A DNA stretch of 64,000 nucleotides from Pseudomonas jinjuensis (GTDB lineage: Bacteria > Pseudomonadota > Gammaproteobacteria > Pseudomonadales > Pseudomonadaceae), in the NCBI RefSeq assembly GCF_900103845.1, contig NZ_FNIJ01000003.1, forward strand, positions 248,001 through 312,000, read 5' to 3'. The position numbers and the translations under genes were made by a program. The stretch's first letter is position 1; each line of letters begins with the position of its first letter. Below, in pieces: positions 1 through 9,370 of this stretch. Below the pieces are notes generated by a model, which saw only the letters and a program-made list of their open reading frames with translations, had not been told where the DNA came from and searched no databases.

Positions 1-402
1 ACAACTGTAGAGTTTTGTGAAGCCGGCGAAACTCAATCCAGCAAGTTCATCGCCTCCGCCGACACCTTCGTACTGAGTTGCGACTGTGATTGCACGGCGC
101 AGGAAAACAGGATCTGGATCATCCCGAACAGATCCCGTCAAACCTACCAACTGGACGCCAGCAAAGCCGTTTCCACCCTTGAACTCAAAGGTATAGCTGC
201 CATCCCGGACACCTTTGGCCCCGTACCCTTATGCGAAAAGCCGCAGGAGGGGGGCAATGGCATCACCATTCTCACCAAGATGCCCAGTACCGGCGGGGCC
301 TCTCCTTACTGCTACGCGGCAGAACCCTTCATCGAAAAAAGCATCGCGCCATGCGAAAGCGCGCAGTGCAAGAAAGTTTTAGCTTCTCTTGGGCGCCTCT
401 AA
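1..402 (+). pseudogene. 5' part of an interrupted LprI-like (DUF1311-type) gene, running off the left edge
   Basis: Frame 1 is open from the first base to a TAA at 400-402 and gives 133 residues of a Cys-rich, probably periplasmic protein; its start lies outside the window. Its last native residues read C-E-S-A-Q-C-K-K-V-L-A-S-L. The same A-S-L reappears at 776-784 and continues into an LprI-type C-terminus (770-1021). The final codons and the stop appear to come from the left end of an IS5-type element. The upstream part matches no family I recognise. LprI-type proteins are small envelope proteins, one of which is described as a lysozyme inhibitor. That both halves are one gene is inference from the matching reading and the family pattern. 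Confidence 0.55.
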
Positions 403-782
403 AAACCCGCCCTTACTGTAAAATCGCCACGCCCTTGATCCTCCGGAGCCCCGCCCATGCTCAGTCTGTTTGCCGACCAGGAACGTGAAGCCAAGCTGGA
501 TAGCCTGGGCGACCCACTGGCCCTGCTCAACAAGCATGTGGACTTTGCCGCCCTGGCCGCAGAGATTGACCGCTGGGCTCCCCGGCCCAGCCGGAGCAAG
601 GGCGGTCGACCTCCCTACCCAACGGAGTTGATGACCCGCCTGCTATTGCAGGCTGCCGCCGTTGAGCACATGACAGCATTGGAAGCCAAACCAGAACGCA
701 TCAAATCCTTCTTCCAAGATCCTTTCGTCAAATATGCCGCGTGAAACTATTTGCAGGCCGAATCAATAATTCAGAGCATCCC
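391..782 (+). mobile_element. Internally deleted IS5-family element (about 390 bp)
   Basis: The left end begins GGGCGCCTCTAAAAAC (391 on). The reverse complement of the right end begins GGGATGCTCTGAATTA (782 back). The ends share GGG, CTCT and AA at the same positions, as expected of imperfect terminal inverted repeats. Between them lies one short open frame starting with an IS5-type transposase N-terminus. A full IS5-family element is usually over 1 kb, so most of the transposase is missing and this copy cannot move by itself. No clean target-site duplication is visible. The boundaries are an estimate. Confidence 0.5.
457..744 (+). pseudogene. Truncated IS5-family transposase
   Basis: 95 codons. 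The first ~63 residues (MLSLFADQ..., then D-F-A-A-L-A-A-E-I-D and the K-G-G-R-P-P-Y-P-T-E motif) are the typical N-terminal domain of IS5-type transposases. The DDE catalytic core is absent. The last ~30 residues (from about Q65) do not continue the family pattern and may be the joined 3' end after an internal deletion that kept the frame. The product should be inactive. Confidence 0.65.
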
Positions 783-1021
783 TAAATACTTATATTGAAA
801 AAGCCTACGCCACGAACCCAAAACTCCAAGACAAGCTTAAATCAAAAATAAAAAAATCCCAACTGCTCTGGATAAAACAAAGAGATGCCAACTGCGAAAT
901 AGAGACATTCACCATGGAAACCAAAGCCCAGGCATTCGAGACAACTAAAAACAATTGTTCCGCCAGAGAAACCGAAGAAAGAGCGAAGTACTTATCAAAC
1001 CTGATGAATCATACACTCTGA
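770..1021 (+). pseudogene. 3' part of the interrupted LprI-like gene
   Basis: This 83-codon open stretch follows a TAA at 767-769 and has no start codon near its beginning. It encodes A-S-L-N-T-Y-I-E-K-A-Y and then an LprI/DUF1311-type C-terminus: a Lys-rich helix, L-W-I-K-Q-R-D-A-N-C, a second Cys about 30 residues on, and R-E-T-E-E-R-A-K-Y-L. Family members carry the same W-x-x-x-R-D-x-x-C signature. It lacks a signal peptide and N-terminus, so it is read as the continuation of the 1-402 frame after the IS5-type insert. Base composition is A+T rich, unlike glmS next door. Confidence 0.6.
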
Positions 1022-1075
1022 CTACACAAACCAAAATAAAAACCAAAACAATAAATAATCTACAGATCAAAGAAT

Positions 1076-1114
1076 GGGCAGATTTATTTTTAGAGCAATA
1101 AATCCGCCCTTTTT
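1076..1114 (+). terminator. Rho-independent terminator, + strand
   Basis: Arm 1076-1088 (GGGCAGATTTATT) pairs with 1097-1109 (AATAAATCCGCCC) with one wobble, and five T follow. It would end transcription of the LprI-like region on the + strand. On the - strand the stem sits downstream of glmS but has no U-rich tail, so it is only a weak terminator for glmS. Confidence 0.65.
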
Positions 1115-1117
1115 ATT

Positions 1118-1190
1118 CCTTATGGGGAAGGCGAAGGGCCGGGATTACTCCACCGTCACCGATTTTGCAAGATTTCGCGGCTGATCGACG
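1118..1190 (-). other. attTn7 (glmS 3' end plus expected insertion point)
   Basis: The last codons of glmS (1145-1190, ending [13 protein letters not shown]) are the conserved segment recognised by TnsD-type targeting proteins. Tn7-like elements normally insert about 25 bp past the glmS stop, which here falls near 1120. No Tn7 end (TGTGGGCGGAC-type) is visible on either side, so the site looks empty, although the DNA just beyond is accessory in character. This rests on known Tn7 biology plus the visible glmS sequence. Confidence 0.6.
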
Positions 1191-2980
1191 TCGGTGCCCT
1201 TGAGCACGGCCACGTGGTACGACAGCAGTTGCAGCGGGACGGTGTAGAGGATCGGCGCCAGGCTGTCGTGGATCGACGGCATGCCCACCACCTGGGTGCC
1301 CGGGCCGTTCTCGATGCCGGCGCCGGCCTCGGCGAAGACGATCAGTTCGCCGCCGCGGGCGCGGACTTCCTGCAGGTTGGACTTGAGCTTTTCCAGCAGC
1401 TCGTTGTTCGGCGCCACGGTGACCACCGGCATGTCGGCGTCGACCAGCGCCAGCGGGCCGTGCTTGAGCTCGCCGGCCGGATAGGCTTCGGCGTGGATGT
1501 AGGAGATTTCCTTGAGCTTCAGCGCCCCCTCCATCGCCACCGGGTATTGCGCGCCGCGGCCGAGGAACAGGGTGTGGTTCTTCTCGGCGAACAGCTCGCC
1601 GACCTTCTCGACGATCCTGTCCATCGCCAGCGCCTCGCCGAGGCGGGTCGGCAGGCGGCGCAGTTCCTCCACCAGTTCGGCTTCCACGCCCTCGCCCAGG
1701 CGCTTCTGCACCTGGCCGATGGCCAGGGTCAGCAGCAGCAGGGCCACCAGTTGGGTGGTGAAGGCCTTGGTCGAGGCGACGCCGATTTCCGGGCCGGCCT
1801 GGGTCAGCAGGGTCAGGTCGGATTCGCGCACCAGCGAGCTGGTGGCGACGTTGCAGATCGCCAGGCTGGAGAGGAAGCCCAGCTCCTTCGCGTTACGCAG
1901 GGCGGCCAGGGTATCGGCGGTCTCGCCGGACTGGGAGATGGTGACGAACAGCGAATCCGGCTGCACGGCGACCTTGCGGTAGCGGAACTCGCTGGCCACC
2001 TCGACCTGGCAGGGAATGCCGGTCAGGCCTTCCAGCCAGTAGCGCGCGACCATGCCGGCGTGGTAGCTGGTGCCACAGGCGACGATCTGCACATTGCGAA
2101 CCTTGGCGAACAGCTCGGCGGCCTGCGGGCCGAAGGTTTCCACCAGCACCTGCTGGCTACCCAGGCGGCCTTCGAGGGTGCGCTGGACGACCTTGGGCTG
2201 CTCGTGGATTTCCTTGAGCATGAAGTGGCGGTACTCGCCCTTGTCCGCGGCCTCGGCGCCTTCGTGGTACTGCACGGTCTCGCGCTGCACCGAGCGGCCG
2301 GCGGCGTCCCAGAGTTGCACGCTGTCGCGGCGGATTTCGGCGATGTCGCCCTCTTCCAGATAGATGAAGCGGTCGGTGACCTGGCGCAGGGCGAGCTGGT
2401 CGGAAGCGAGGAAGTTCTCGCCGAGGCCCAGGCCGATCACCAGCGGGCTGCCGCTGCGCGCGGCGAGGATGCGGTCCGGCTGTTTCGCGCTGATCACCGC
2501 CAGGCCGTAGGCGCCGTCCAGTTCCTGCACCGCCGCCTTCAGCGCGGCGGCCAGGTCGCCCAGACTGTCCAGCTTGTGGTGCAGCAGGTGGACGATCACT
2601 TCGGTGTCGGTCTGCGAGGTGAACACGTAGCCGAGGCCCTTGAGGTGGGCGCGCAGTTCCTCGTGGTTCTCGATGATGCCGTTGTGCACCACCGCCAGCT
2701 CGTCATGGGAGAAATGCGGGTGGGCGTTGGCTTCGGTGGGCGCGCCGTGGGTCGCCCAGCGGGTGTGGGCGATGCCGAGGCGGCCCTGCAACGGCTCGCC
2801 GGCGATGGCCTGCTCCAGGCTGGAAACCTTGCCCGCACGGCGACGGCGCTCCAGTTGCCCTCCAGTGCTGAAGACCGCCACGCCGGCGCTGTCGTAGCCA
2901 CGGTATTCCAGGCGCTTGAGGCCTTCGACGAGGATCGGGGTGACGTTGCGCTCGGCGATGGCGCCTACGATTCCACACAT
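1145..2980 (-). CDS. glmS: Glutamine--fructose-6-phosphate aminotransferase (isomerising)
   Basis: 611 residues, the usual length. It makes glucosamine-6-phosphate from fructose-6-phosphate and glutamine, the first step toward UDP-GlcNAc for peptidoglycan and LPS. The start M-C-G-I-V-G puts the N-terminal nucleophile Cys directly after the initiator Met. The N-terminal glutaminase domain (about 1-220) contains E-Y-R-G-Y-D-S-A-G. Two SIS sugar-isomerase domains follow (about 290-600), with C-G-T-S-Y-H-A-G and S-Q-S-G-E-T. The end [13 protein letters not shown] is the canonical terminus. It lies 13 bp downstream of glmR on the same strand, so the two are probably co-transcribed. Confidence 0.98.
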   Translation of the reverse strand: MCGIVGAIAERNVTPILVEGLKRLEYRGYDSAGVAVFSTGGQLERRRRAGKVSSLEQAIAGEPLQGRLGIAHTRWATHGAPTEANAHPHFSHDELAVVHNGIIENHEELRAHLKGLGYVFTSQTDTEVIVHLLHHKLDSLGDLAAALKAAVQELDGAYGLAVISAKQPDRILAARSGSPLVIGLGLGENFLASDQLALRQVTDRFIYLEEGDIAEIRRDSVQLWDAAGRSVQRETVQYHEGAEAADKGEYRHFMLKEIHEQPKVVQRTLEGRLGSQQVLVETFGPQAAELFAKVRNVQIVACGTSYHAGMVARYWLEGLTGIPCQVEVASEFRYRKVAVQPDSLFVTISQSGETADTLAALRNAKELGFLSSLAICNVATSSLVRESDLTLLTQAGPEIGVASTKAFTTQLVALLLLTLAIGQVQKRLGEGVEAELVEELRRLPTRLGEALAMDRIVEKVGELFAEKNHTLFLGRGAQYPVAMEGALKLKEISYIHAEAYPAGELKHGPLALVDADMPVVTVAPNNELLEKLKSNLQEVRARGGELIVFAEAGAGIENGPGTQVVGMPSIHDSLAPILYTVPLQLLSYHVAVLKGTDVDQPRNLAKSVTVE

Positions 2981-2993
2981 GGCTGGGTCTCCT

Positions 2994-3764
2994 TCAGGTC
3001 TCGCAGCGCGCGCGGATGACTTTCACCCTGCGCGCCTCGATCTGTTCGCACGCCTCGTCGGAGAGGCGCTCATCGGTGATCAGGATCTGGATGCTGCTCC
3101 ACGGCAGCTCCAGGTTGGGAATGCGCCGCCCGAGCTTGTCCGCCTCGGCCATGACGATCACCTCGCGGGCGACTTCCGCCATGACCCGGCTCAGGCCGAG
3201 CAGTTCGTTGAAGGTGGTGGTGCCGCGTTCCAGGTCGAGGCCGGCGGCGCCGATGAACAGCTGGTCGAAATCGTAGGAGCGCAGCACCTGCTCGGCGACC
3301 TGGCCCTGGAAGGATTCCGAGTGCGGGTCCCAGGTGCCGCCGGTCATCAGCAGCACCGGCTCGCGTTCCAGCTCGCGCAGGGCGTTGGCGACGTTCAGCG
3401 AGTTGGTCATCACCACCAGCCCGCGCTTGTGCGCCAGCTCGGGGATCAGCGCCGCGGTGGTGCTGCCGCTGTCGATGATGATCCGCGCGTGCTCGCGGAT
3501 GCAGGCCGCCGCCTCGCGGGCGATGGCCTGCTTGTGGGGCGACAGCGGCTGGCTGGTCTCGCCGAGCAGTTCGTGCGGCACCGGCACCGCGCCACCGTAG
3601 CGGCGCAGCAGCAGGCCATTGCTTTCCAGCGCGGCGAGGTCCTTGCGGATGGTGACCTCGGAGGTGGCGAAGCGCCGGGCCAGGTCGTCCACGCTGACCT
3701 CGCCTTTCTCGTTGAGCAGGGCAAGGATGTCGTGGCGGCGCTGGGGTGTGTTGCGTTTCGACAT
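2994..3764 (-). CDS. glmR: DeoR-family transcriptional regulator upstream of glmS
   Basis: 256 residues. The N-terminal DeoR winged helix-turn-helix (about 5-60) reads R-R-H-D-I-L-A-L-L and [11 protein letters not shown] DeoR C-terminal sugar-phosphate sensor domain follows, with D-S-G-S-T-T and the G-G-T-W and I-G-A-A-G-L-D motifs. In Pseudomonas this gene directly precedes glmS and is called glmR. It probably controls glmS or cell-wall amino-sugar supply in response to a phosphosugar. The name rests on position and family; the ligand is not visible in the sequence. Confidence 0.88.
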   Translation of the reverse strand: MSKRNTPQRRHDILALLNEKGEVSVDDLARRFATSEVTIRKDLAALESNGLLLRRYGGAVPVPHELLGETSQPLSPHKQAIAREAAACIREHARIIIDSGSTTAALIPELAHKRGLVVMTNSLNVANALRELEREPVLLMTGGTWDPHSESFQGQVAEQVLRSYDFDQLFIGAAGLDLERGTTTFNELLGLSRVMAEVAREVIVMAEADKLGRRIPNLELPWSSIQILITDERLSDEACEQIEARRVKVIRARCET

Positions 3765-3860
3765 GAACGGATTAAGTTTCGTTTCGAAAGTTATAGGTGC
3801 GAATCAAAGCCTATTGACTTTCGATCGTCAAGTTTTCCCGCCGAAATGAACAGAGAACAC

Positions 3861-4033
3861 CTGTAGGAGCCAGCTTGCTGGCGATTGGTACGGCGATTTC
3901 GCGGGCGTGGCTCCTACACGACTTCCTATCTGCAGGAGCAACTGTCTTGGTATCTCAGCGTATTTTGTTCGCGAGCAAGCTCGCTCCTACAGGTCAACGC
4001 TGCACCCGTAGGAGCGGGCCATGCCCGCGACCG
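3861..4033. repeat. REP-type palindromes (two units)
   Basis: The unit at 3861-3920 has CTGTAGGAGCCAGCTTGCTG and an inverted GGCTCCTACA partner. The unit at 3931-4033 has GCGAGCAAGCTCGCTCCTAC followed by GTAGGAGCGGGCCATGCCCG. The internal stretch 3934-3980 is shared almost base for base with 16905-16950. They lie between glmR and the convergently arriving dgcP 3' end. Such REPs are common 3'-end elements in Pseudomonas. Confidence 0.85.
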
Positions 4034-4041
4034 TCGGCGCT

Positions 4042-5772
4042 TCAGACCGTTTCCAGCCGGTTGCGCCCGGCGCGCTTGGCGCGGTACAGGGCCTGGTCGG
4101 CGCGTTCGAACACGGTTTCGCTGCGGTCGCCGGCATTGAAGCGGGCGAGGCCGGCGGAACAGGTGATCGCCAGCGGCTCGCCACGGAAGTGGAAGGGACA
4201 GGCGGCCACCGCTTCGCGCAGGGCTTCCACCAGAATCTGGCCGTTTTCCAGCGGCGTCGACGGCAGCAGGATGACGAATTCCTCGCCGCCGTAGCGGGCG
4301 ATGAAGTCGGTCTTGCGCAGGCGCCGGGACAGTTCGCTGGCGATGATCTTCAGCACCTTGTCGCCGGCCAGGTGACCGAAGTCGTCATTGATCCGCTTGA
4401 AGTGGTCGACGTCCAGCACCGCCAGCAGGAGTTCGCCGCCGTAACGCTGCCAGCGCGCCACTTCCTGTTCCAGACGTTCGTCGAGGGCAGCGCGGTTGGG
4501 CAGGCCGGTGAGCGGATCGGTCAGCGCCTTGAGCCGCTGGTCCTCGATGCTCGCGCGGAAATCCCTCGCCTCCTCTTCCATGTCGGCGACCCGCGCCATC
4601 AGCGCCTGCATGCGCTCGTCGGCGTCCCGCTCGCGGGATTCGCGCTGCTGGCGATAGCGGTCCAGGGTCTCCAGCAGGCCTTCCAGGCGGACTTCGACAC
4701 CCTGCTTGAGCGCCTCCAGGTCGGTCGCCTGCAGCACGCTGTCCTGCAGGCCGCTGACCTGCCGGCGCAGGTGTTCGTCCAGTTCGCAGGCGTCCGCCGC
4801 CGAATCGGCCTGCCCCTGGTTCATTTCCTCGAGGCTGGCCAGGAACGCGCCCAGGCGCTCGTTGAGGCGCTGCAGGTAGCCTTCGAATTCGCGCTGGCTG
4901 CCGGCGCTCAGGGACAGCACCAGTACCGCCAGGTCGTCCAGCACCGGCACCAGTTCGTACCAGTTCAGGCTGCCCTGGATGCGCGCGCGCAGCGCATCCG
5001 CCTGGGGCTGGTGCGAGGCCGGCAGACGCATCTCGTCGAGCAGGCGCAGCAGGCTCGCCTCGATATGCGGGGCCACCGCGCTATAGGCCGGCTCCGGCAT
5101 GGACGGCAGCGCGTAGCTGCCTTCGCCCCCGCTCGCCAGCTCGATGACCTTCGGCGCGGGCTGGAACAGACCGGCCGGCAGCGGCAGGGTATCCAGCAGC
5201 GGCGCCGGCTGTTCCGGGTCCTCGCCGGCCTCCTCCGCCTTCTGCGGGCTGCGGCCGCCGAACATTCGCTGCAGCAGGCCACGGCCCTCGCCGTCCTCGC
5301 CACCGAACTGTTCCAGGACCCGGCCCTGCAGGGTGCTGAGTTCGCCGAGCAGGGCCGGCCATTCGCGCAACTGGCTGGCGCGCGCCTCGATATCCCGGGC
5401 GAAGCGCTTGAGCGACGTGCGCGCTTCCCGCGGCATGTCCAGCGCCAGCAGCTGTTCGGCAAGCCGGGTGAGGGCTTCGATGTTCTGCTGGATGCTCTGC
5501 TGGCGACGCCGCTCCGAGTCCAGCAGGGTGCGCTCCAGCTGCGGAATCAGACGGGCGAGGCCGACGTCCATCTCCTCGCGGCGGAGGATTTCGCGCAACT
5601 GCTGCATGCACTGGTCGACCGCCCGGTCCATGCCTTCGGCGGCCAGGCTGCTACGCACCAGGCCACGGCGCAGCAGGTCGGTACGCGCTTTCCAGCGGCG
5701 TTCGGCGCGCTCCTGCCGGTCGAGGTTCTCCAGGTATCTTTTCTTCCAGTGCAGGCTTTCGTCATTGCTCAT
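4042..5772 (-). CDS. dgcP: Diguanylate cyclase (GGDEF family), DgcP-like
   Basis: 576 residues. It makes c-di-GMP from two GTP. The C-terminal GGDEF domain (about 410-576) has an intact active site G-G-E-E-F (495-499) and an R-K-T-D inhibitory I-site (486-489) exactly five residues before it, so it should be active and feedback-inhibited. The ~400-residue N-terminal part is soluble, charged and mostly helical, with no membrane segment. PAO1 has a gene with the same layout between the REP region and the EEP hydrolase (PA5487, DgcP), described as localised to cell poles. The start ATG overlaps the end of the upstream EEP gene by 11 bp, so the two are likely translationally coupled. Confidence 0.9.
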   Translation of the reverse strand: MSNDESLHWKKRYLENLDRQERAERRWKARTDLLRRGLVRSSLAAEGMDRAVDQCMQQLREILRREEMDVGLARLIPQLERTLLDSERRRQQSIQQNIEALTRLAEQLLALDMPREARTSLKRFARDIEARASQLREWPALLGELSTLQGRVLEQFGGEDGEGRGLLQRMFGGRSPQKAEEAGEDPEQPAPLLDTLPLPAGLFQPAPKVIELASGGEGSYALPSMPEPAYSAVAPHIEASLLRLLDEMRLPASHQPQADALRARIQGSLNWYELVPVLDDLAVLVLSLSAGSQREFEGYLQRLNERLGAFLASLEEMNQGQADSAADACELDEHLRRQVSGLQDSVLQATDLEALKQGVEVRLEGLLETLDRYRQQRESRERDADERMQALMARVADMEEEARDFRASIEDQRLKALTDPLTGLPNRAALDERLEQEVARWQRYGGELLLAVLDVDHFKRINDDFGHLAGDKVLKIIASELSRRLRKTDFIARYGGEEFVILLPSTPLENGQILVEALREAVAACPFHFRGEPLAITCSAGLARFNAGDRSETVFERADQALYRAKRAGRNRLETV

Positions 5773-6643
5773 TCGCGGGCCCCGAACTTCCCAGGGTGAG
5801 TGCGGAGGTTTCGCGCAGCACGTCCGGCAGACGGATTTCCACCGCTACCGGCAGGTGGTCGGAAATCGGCAGGGGCAGCACGTTGACCCGCTCCAGCGCC
5901 AGTTCCGAGCTGAGCAGGATATGGTCGAGGCAGCGCTGCGGCCGCCAGCTCGGGAAGGTCGCCTCTATCTGCGGCGCGACCAGGCCGAGGTCGCGCAGCG
6001 GCGAGCTTTCCAGCAGATCGTTGGCATGCGTGTTCATGTCGCCCATCAGCACGTGGTGACGATAGCCCTGCAGCATCTCACGGATGTAGGCCAGTTGGCG
6101 CGTGCGCGTGCGTGCGCCCAGGGCCAGGTGCATCATCACCACCGCCAGGGCGTTGTCGCCCTCGCCGAAGCGCATGAGGATCGCGCCGCGTCCGGGCGGA
6201 CCTGGCAGCGGGTGGTCTTCCAGCAGCGCCGGTTGCAGGCGGCTGAGCAGGCCATTGCTGTGCTGCGCCAGGCGGCCGAGGTTGCGGTTGAGCTGCTGGT
6301 ACCAGTAGGGGAAGTCGCCCAGCTGGGCGAGATGTTCAACCTGGTTGACGAAGCCGGAACGCAGGCTGCCGCCATCGGCCTCCTGCAGGGCCACCACGTC
6401 GTAGTCCGAGAGCAGTTCACCGATGCGCTGCAGGTTGCCGGCGCGCCCCGCGGCCGGCAGGAGATGCTGCCAGCCGCGGGTCAGGTAGTGGTGATAGCGT
6501 TCGGTATTGATGCCGACCTGGATGTTGAAGCTGAGCAGACGCAGCCGGCCGTCTTCGGGCAGGCCGCAGGCCCCGTCCCAATGGGGATTGACGCGCGGGC
6601 TGCAGGCACCCGCGACACGTCCACCCATCCGCCGGCGCAGCAT
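5762..6643 (-). CDS. Endonuclease/exonuclease/phosphatase (EEP) fold protein
   Basis: 293 residues. Family motifs are in order: L-L-S-F-N-I-Q-V-G near residue 37, V-V-A-L-Q-E-A-D-G (metal-binding Glu), G-D-M-N-T-H in the middle, and a terminal L-D-H-I-L plus S-D-H-L-P pair with the catalytic His. All residues expected of a metal-dependent phosphodiesterase are present. There is no signal peptide, so it is probably cytoplasmic. It sits between dsbA and dgcP, overlapping the latter by 11 bp, the same order as PAO1 PA5488. The substrate is unknown (nucleic acid, phosphoinositide-like or other phosphodiester). An internal Met at residue 6 is an alternative start. Confidence 0.85.
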   Translation of the reverse strand: MLRRRMGGRVAGACSPRVNPHWDGACGLPEDGRLRLLSFNIQVGINTERYHHYLTRGWQHLLPAAGRAGNLQRIGELLSDYDVVALQEADGGSLRSGFVNQVEHLAQLGDFPYWYQQLNRNLGRLAQHSNGLLSRLQPALLEDHPLPGPPGRGAILMRFGEGDNALAVVMMHLALGARTRTRQLAYIREMLQGYRHHVLMGDMNTHANDLLESSPLRDLGLVAPQIEATFPSWRPQRCLDHILLSSELALERVNVLPLPISDHLPVAVEIRLPDVLRETSALTLGSSGPANEQ

Positions 6644-6654
6644 GACCGGCCGCC

Positions 6655-7302
6655 TTACTGGGCGGCCTTGCCGTCGGCGCGTTCCTTCGCGATCAGATAG
6701 TCGGCCAGCTGCAGGGTCTGCTCGGGACCGCCGGCGGAGCCGATGTCGAAGCGATACTTGCCGTTGACCACCATGGTCGGTACCCCGCTGATCTGGTAGG
6801 CCATGCCAAGCTTCTTGGCTTTCTCGATCTGGCCCTTGATAGCGAAGGAATTATAGGTGCTGAGGAACTTGTCCTTGTCGACGCCGTGCTGGGCGACGAA
6901 TTCGGCCATCTCTTCGGGAGTCGCCAGTTTCTGGCCTTCCTTGTGGATGGCCTGGAAGATCGCGTCATGCACCTTCTGCTCGACGCCCATGCTTTCCAGG
7001 GTCAGGAACAGCTGGCCATGCAGGTTCCAGACGCCGCCGAACATCGCCGGGACGCGGGTGAAGTGCACGTCCGCCGGCAGCTTGCCGGCCCAGGTGTTGA
7101 GGGTCGGCTCGAAGGCATAGCAGTGCGGGCAGCCATACCAGAACAGCTCCACCACCTCGATCTTGCCCGGCTGGGAGACCGGCACCGGACTGCTCAGCTC
7201 GGTGTACTGCTTGCCGGCTTCGTATTCGGCAGCCTGGGCGTGGGCGCTGAGGCCGAACAGGCTTGCGGCGGCAAGTACGGCGGTGAAAATCAGGTTACGC
7301 AT
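6655..7302 (-). CDS. dsbA: Thiol:disulfide interchange protein DsbA
   Basis: 215 residues with a Sec signal peptide (cleavage near A-Q-A/A-E-Y, about residue 25). It is a periplasmic oxidase that introduces disulfides into exported proteins and is recharged by DsbB. The thioredoxin-fold active site C-P-H-C is at 58-61 and the cis-Pro loop G-V-P-T lies near residue 175. I chose the second of two adjacent ATGs: the AGGAG Shine-Dalgarno is six bases from it and only three from the first (7305). It is followed 11 bp later by the EEP gene and preceded by the cytochrome c4 gene with its own terminator. Confidence 0.95.
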   Translation of the reverse strand: MRNLIFTAVLAAASLFGLSAHAQAAEYEAGKQYTELSSPVPVSQPGKIEVVELFWYGCPHCYAFEPTLNTWAGKLPADVHFTRVPAMFGGVWNLHGQLFLTLESMGVEQKVHDAIFQAIHKEGQKLATPEEMAEFVAQHGVDKDKFLSTYNSFAIKGQIEKAKKLGMAYQISGVPTMVVNGKYRFDIGSAGGPEQTLQLADYLIAKERADGKAAQ

Positions 7303-7396
7303 CATTCACTCCTTGGCGAATCGGATACCGCTGTGCGGCTGTGCTTTGACCTGGAGGCGCCAGGCACGGTTCCGGCATTGTAGTGGCGCCAGAAGC

Positions 7397-7426
7397 AAAA
7401 AAGGGCAGCCGAAGCCACCCTTTTTT
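7397..7426 (-). terminator. Rho-independent terminator of the cytochrome c4 gene
   Basis: Read on the - strand: six A, GGGTGGC, a TTCG loop, GCTGCCC and six T. It is a compact UUCG-loop hairpin with a U-tract, between the cytochrome c4 stop (7455) and the dsbA start. The A/T flanks make it work in both directions. Confidence 0.8.
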
Positions 7427-7454
7427 ATACCGACTGATTCAGCTCAAACGGACC

Positions 7455-8060
7455 TCAATGGAGACCCTGGATGTAGCTGGAGATCGCGGCGATATCCTTG
7501 TTCGACAGCTTGGCGGCGACGCCGCGCATCATCATGCTGTCGCCGTCGTTGGTGCGGTCGCCTTCGCGGAAGTTGGTCAGCTGCTTGGCGACGTAGCCGG
7601 CATGCTGGCCACCCAGGCGCGGGAAGCCGGCGGTGGCGTTGCCGACGCCATTCGGAGCGTGGCAGCCGGTGCAGGCAGGCATGCCGTCGGCGACCTTGCC
7701 GCCGCGGAACAGCGCTTCACCCTGGGCGACCAGGTTCGGGTCGGCCATGCCGATGCTCATTTGCTGGCTGGCGAAGTAGGCGGAGATGTCTTCCAGGTCC
7801 TGGTCGCTCAGGTTGGTCAGCAGGCCGGTCATTTCCAGCACGGTGCGCTTGCCGTCCTTGATGTCATGCATCTGCTTGAGCAGGTAACGCTCGCCCTGAC
7901 CCGCCAGTTTCGGGAAGTTCGGCGCCATGCTGTTGCCGTCGGCGCCATGGCAGGCACCACAGACAGCGGCTTTTGCCTGACCGGCCTTGGCATCGCCAGC
8001 GGCGTGGGCCACACCGGTAAGACCCAGGGTCAAGAGCAGACTCACGAGCAGTTTGTTCAT
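7455..8060 (-). CDS. cc4: Cytochrome c4, dihaem
   Basis: 201 residues. It has a signal peptide (M-N-K-L-L-V...A-H-A, cleavage about residue 20) and two class I cytochrome c modules, each with a C-x-x-C-H haem site: C34-G-A-C-H38 and C130-T-G-C-H134. The duplicated ~95-residue architecture defines cytochrome c4, a periplasmic di-haem electron carrier to terminal oxidases such as the cbb3 type. Met axial ligands are available in each half (N-S-M-A-P and the M-M-M-R-G segment). It is likely expressed together with the small cytochrome gene 48 bp upstream. The same order is found in PAO1 (PA5490). Confidence 0.93.
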   Translation of the reverse strand: MNKLLVSLLLTLGLTGVAHAAGDAKAGQAKAAVCGACHGADGNSMAPNFPKLAGQGERYLLKQMHDIKDGKRTVLEMTGLLTNLSDQDLEDISAYFASQQMSIGMADPNLVAQGEALFRGGKVADGMPACTGCHAPNGVGNATAGFPRLGGQHAGYVAKQLTNFREGDRTNDGDSMMMRGVAAKLSNKDIAAISSYIQGLH

Positions 8061-8108
8061 CAGCTAATCCAATAACGGCTAAGGGGTGAAAGAGTTAGAG
8101 CTCCGGGT

Positions 8109-8399
8109 TTACTGCGCCATCCACTGGATGGTCGCCTGGTAATCCTCGGCGCTGCAGTCGGTACACAGGCCGCGCGGCGGCATGGCGTTGAAACCGCTGG
8201 TCACGTGCTGCACCAGTGTATCCATGCCTTTCTCCAGTCGCGGCTTCCAGGCGGCGCTATCGCCCTTCCGGGGAGCCATGGGCAGTTGGCCCGCATGACA
8301 GGCGCCACAGGAACGGTCGAATACCGCTTCCGGATCCTGAGCGGCCTGGACGCTGGTAGCCAGCGCGGCGACTGTGGCTGCGAACAGCAGTTTTTTCAT
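8109..8399 (-). CDS. Small cytochrome c5-type protein
   Basis: 96 residues with a signal peptide (M-K-K-L-L-F-A-A...V-Q-A). It has a single haem site C31-G-A-C-H35, a likely axial Met in N-A-M-P-P-R-G and a C-T-D-C pair typical of cytochrome c5, where it forms a disulfide. It is probably a periplasmic electron carrier working with the adjacent cytochrome c4. The ATG at 8399 has a GAGGA ribosome site at proper distance; an ATG 12 bases upstream (8411) is the alternative. A much longer frame running in from 9128 is antisense to engB and was not accepted. Confidence 0.88.
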   Translation of the reverse strand: MKKLLFAATVAALATSVQAAQDPEAVFDRSCGACHAGQLPMAPRKGDSAAWKPRLEKGMDTLVQHVTSGFNAMPPRGLCTDCSAEDYQATIQWMAQ

Positions 8400-8573
8400 G
8401 ATTGTCCTCATCGGGGGAACGTCCGCGTTCTGTTGCGCGTCATGGTTCCCGTGGCGCCCGACCCTGGGGGATAAAGCGCACACAAAATCCGCGGCATTAT
8501 ATACTTCCGGCGCCGAAACGGAAACGAGACCGCTCCCCGCGACACCTCGTCGCACCCCTCCTGCGGAATACCC

Positions 8574-9227
8574 ATGTCCCCCAAGAATCCAGCGAAAAAC
8601 CCCATCGTCGGCCTGTGCCAGCAGGCTTCCTTCCTCATCAGCGCGGCCAAGGTCGACCAGTGCCCGGACGACATCGGCCTGGAAGTCGCCTTCGCCGGCC
8701 GCTCCAACGCCGGCAAGTCCAGCGCCCTGAATGCGCTGACCCACGCCAACCTGGCGCGCACCTCGAAGACGCCGGGGCGCACCCAGTTGCTCAACTTCTT
8801 CCGCCTGGACGACCAGCGCCGCCTGGTCGACCTGCCCGGCTACGGCTACGCCAAGGTGCCGATCCCGCTCAAGCTGCACTGGCAGCAGCATCTGGAAGCC
8901 TACCTGAGCAGCCGCAACAGCCTCGCCGGCGTGGTCCTGATGATGGACATCCGCCACCCGCTGACCGACTTCGACCGCCTGATGCTCGACTGGGCCCAGG
9001 CCAGCCGGCTGCCGATCCACGTGCTGCTGACCAAGGCCGACAAGCTGGCCTTCGGCGCGGCGAAGAACGCCCTGCTCAAGGTCCGCCGCGAAGTGCAGCA
9101 GGGCTGGGGCGACGTCGCCAGCCTGCAACTGTTCTCGGCGCCGAAGCGCCAGGGCATCGAGGAAGCGCAGGAAGTGCTGGCCGGCTGGCTGGGTCTGCTG
9201 GAAGAAGAGGAAGACGAAGAAGCCTGA
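8574..9227 (+). CDS. engB: Ribosome-biogenesis GTPase EngB (YihA/YsxC)
   Basis: 217 residues. It is an essential-type GTPase acting in 50S subunit maturation. The G1 loop G-R-S-N-A-G-K-S is at 42-49, G2 Thr in the T-P-G-R-T-Q segment, G3 D-L-P-G at 86-89 and G4 T-K-A-D at 153-156. The tail is very acidic (E-E-E-E-D-E-E-A). It is divergent from the cytochrome genes and convergent with ersA and polA, which matches the conserved polA / sRNA / engB arrangement of gammaproteobacteria. Confidence 0.95.
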   Translation: MSPKNPAKNPIVGLCQQASFLISAAKVDQCPDDIGLEVAFAGRSNAGKSSALNALTHANLARTSKTPGRTQLLNFFRLDDQRRLVDLPGYGYAKVPIPLKLHWQQHLEAYLSSRNSLAGVVLMMDIRHPLTDFDRLMLDWAQASRLPIHVLLTKADKLAFGAAKNALLKVRREVQQGWGDVASLQLFSAPKRQGIEEAQEVLAGWLGLLEEEEDEEA

Positions 9228-9235
9228 ATCGCAGG

Positions 9236-9365
9236 CAAAAAAAACCCCGAGCTTCGTATGGGGAGGGAGAAGTTCGGGGTTTAATCCGGACCGCTAGGGC
9301 GGGGTCCAGTAATCTGCCAACACTAAACACTGCAAGGAGCATCGAAGGGCTTCACCAGCCATTCA
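9236..9365 (-). ncRNA. ersA: Small RNA ErsA (Spot 42-position sRNA)
   Basis: The gap between engB and polA holds a complete - strand transcription unit with no open frame: a sigma-22-type promoter (9371-9398), about 130 nt of sequence and a strong rho-independent terminator (9237-9282). In P. aeruginosa the same gap encodes ErsA, an AlgU/sigma-22-dependent, Hfq-associated sRNA that affects envelope sugar metabolism and virulence. Position, orientation, length and promoter type all agree. The 5' end is set from the promoter and the 3' end from the U-tract; both are good to a few bases. The U-rich end fits Hfq binding. Confidence 0.85.
9237..9282 (-). terminator. ErsA terminator
   Basis: On the - strand AACCCCGAACTT (9281-9270) pairs with AAGCTCGGGGTT (9254-9243), one wobble, then eight U. 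It ends ErsA and can also insulate engB on the other strand. Confidence 0.88.
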
Positions 9366-9370
9366 CGTGT

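Noticed and set aside
1000-1144. Possible Tn7 insertion next to glmS
   Set aside because: No Tn7 terminal sequence or tns gene is visible; the accessory DNA has an IS5-type remnant only.
1214-3019. A 601-codon + strand frame across glmS
   Set aside because: It is antisense to glmS, rich in Gln/His/Gly/Val as expected from a reverse-complement frame in GC-rich DNA, and shows no family motif.
8400-9128. Extension of the small cytochrome gene to a 339-residue protein
   Set aside because: The added part is antisense to engB; a signal peptide and ribosome site mark the true start at 8399.
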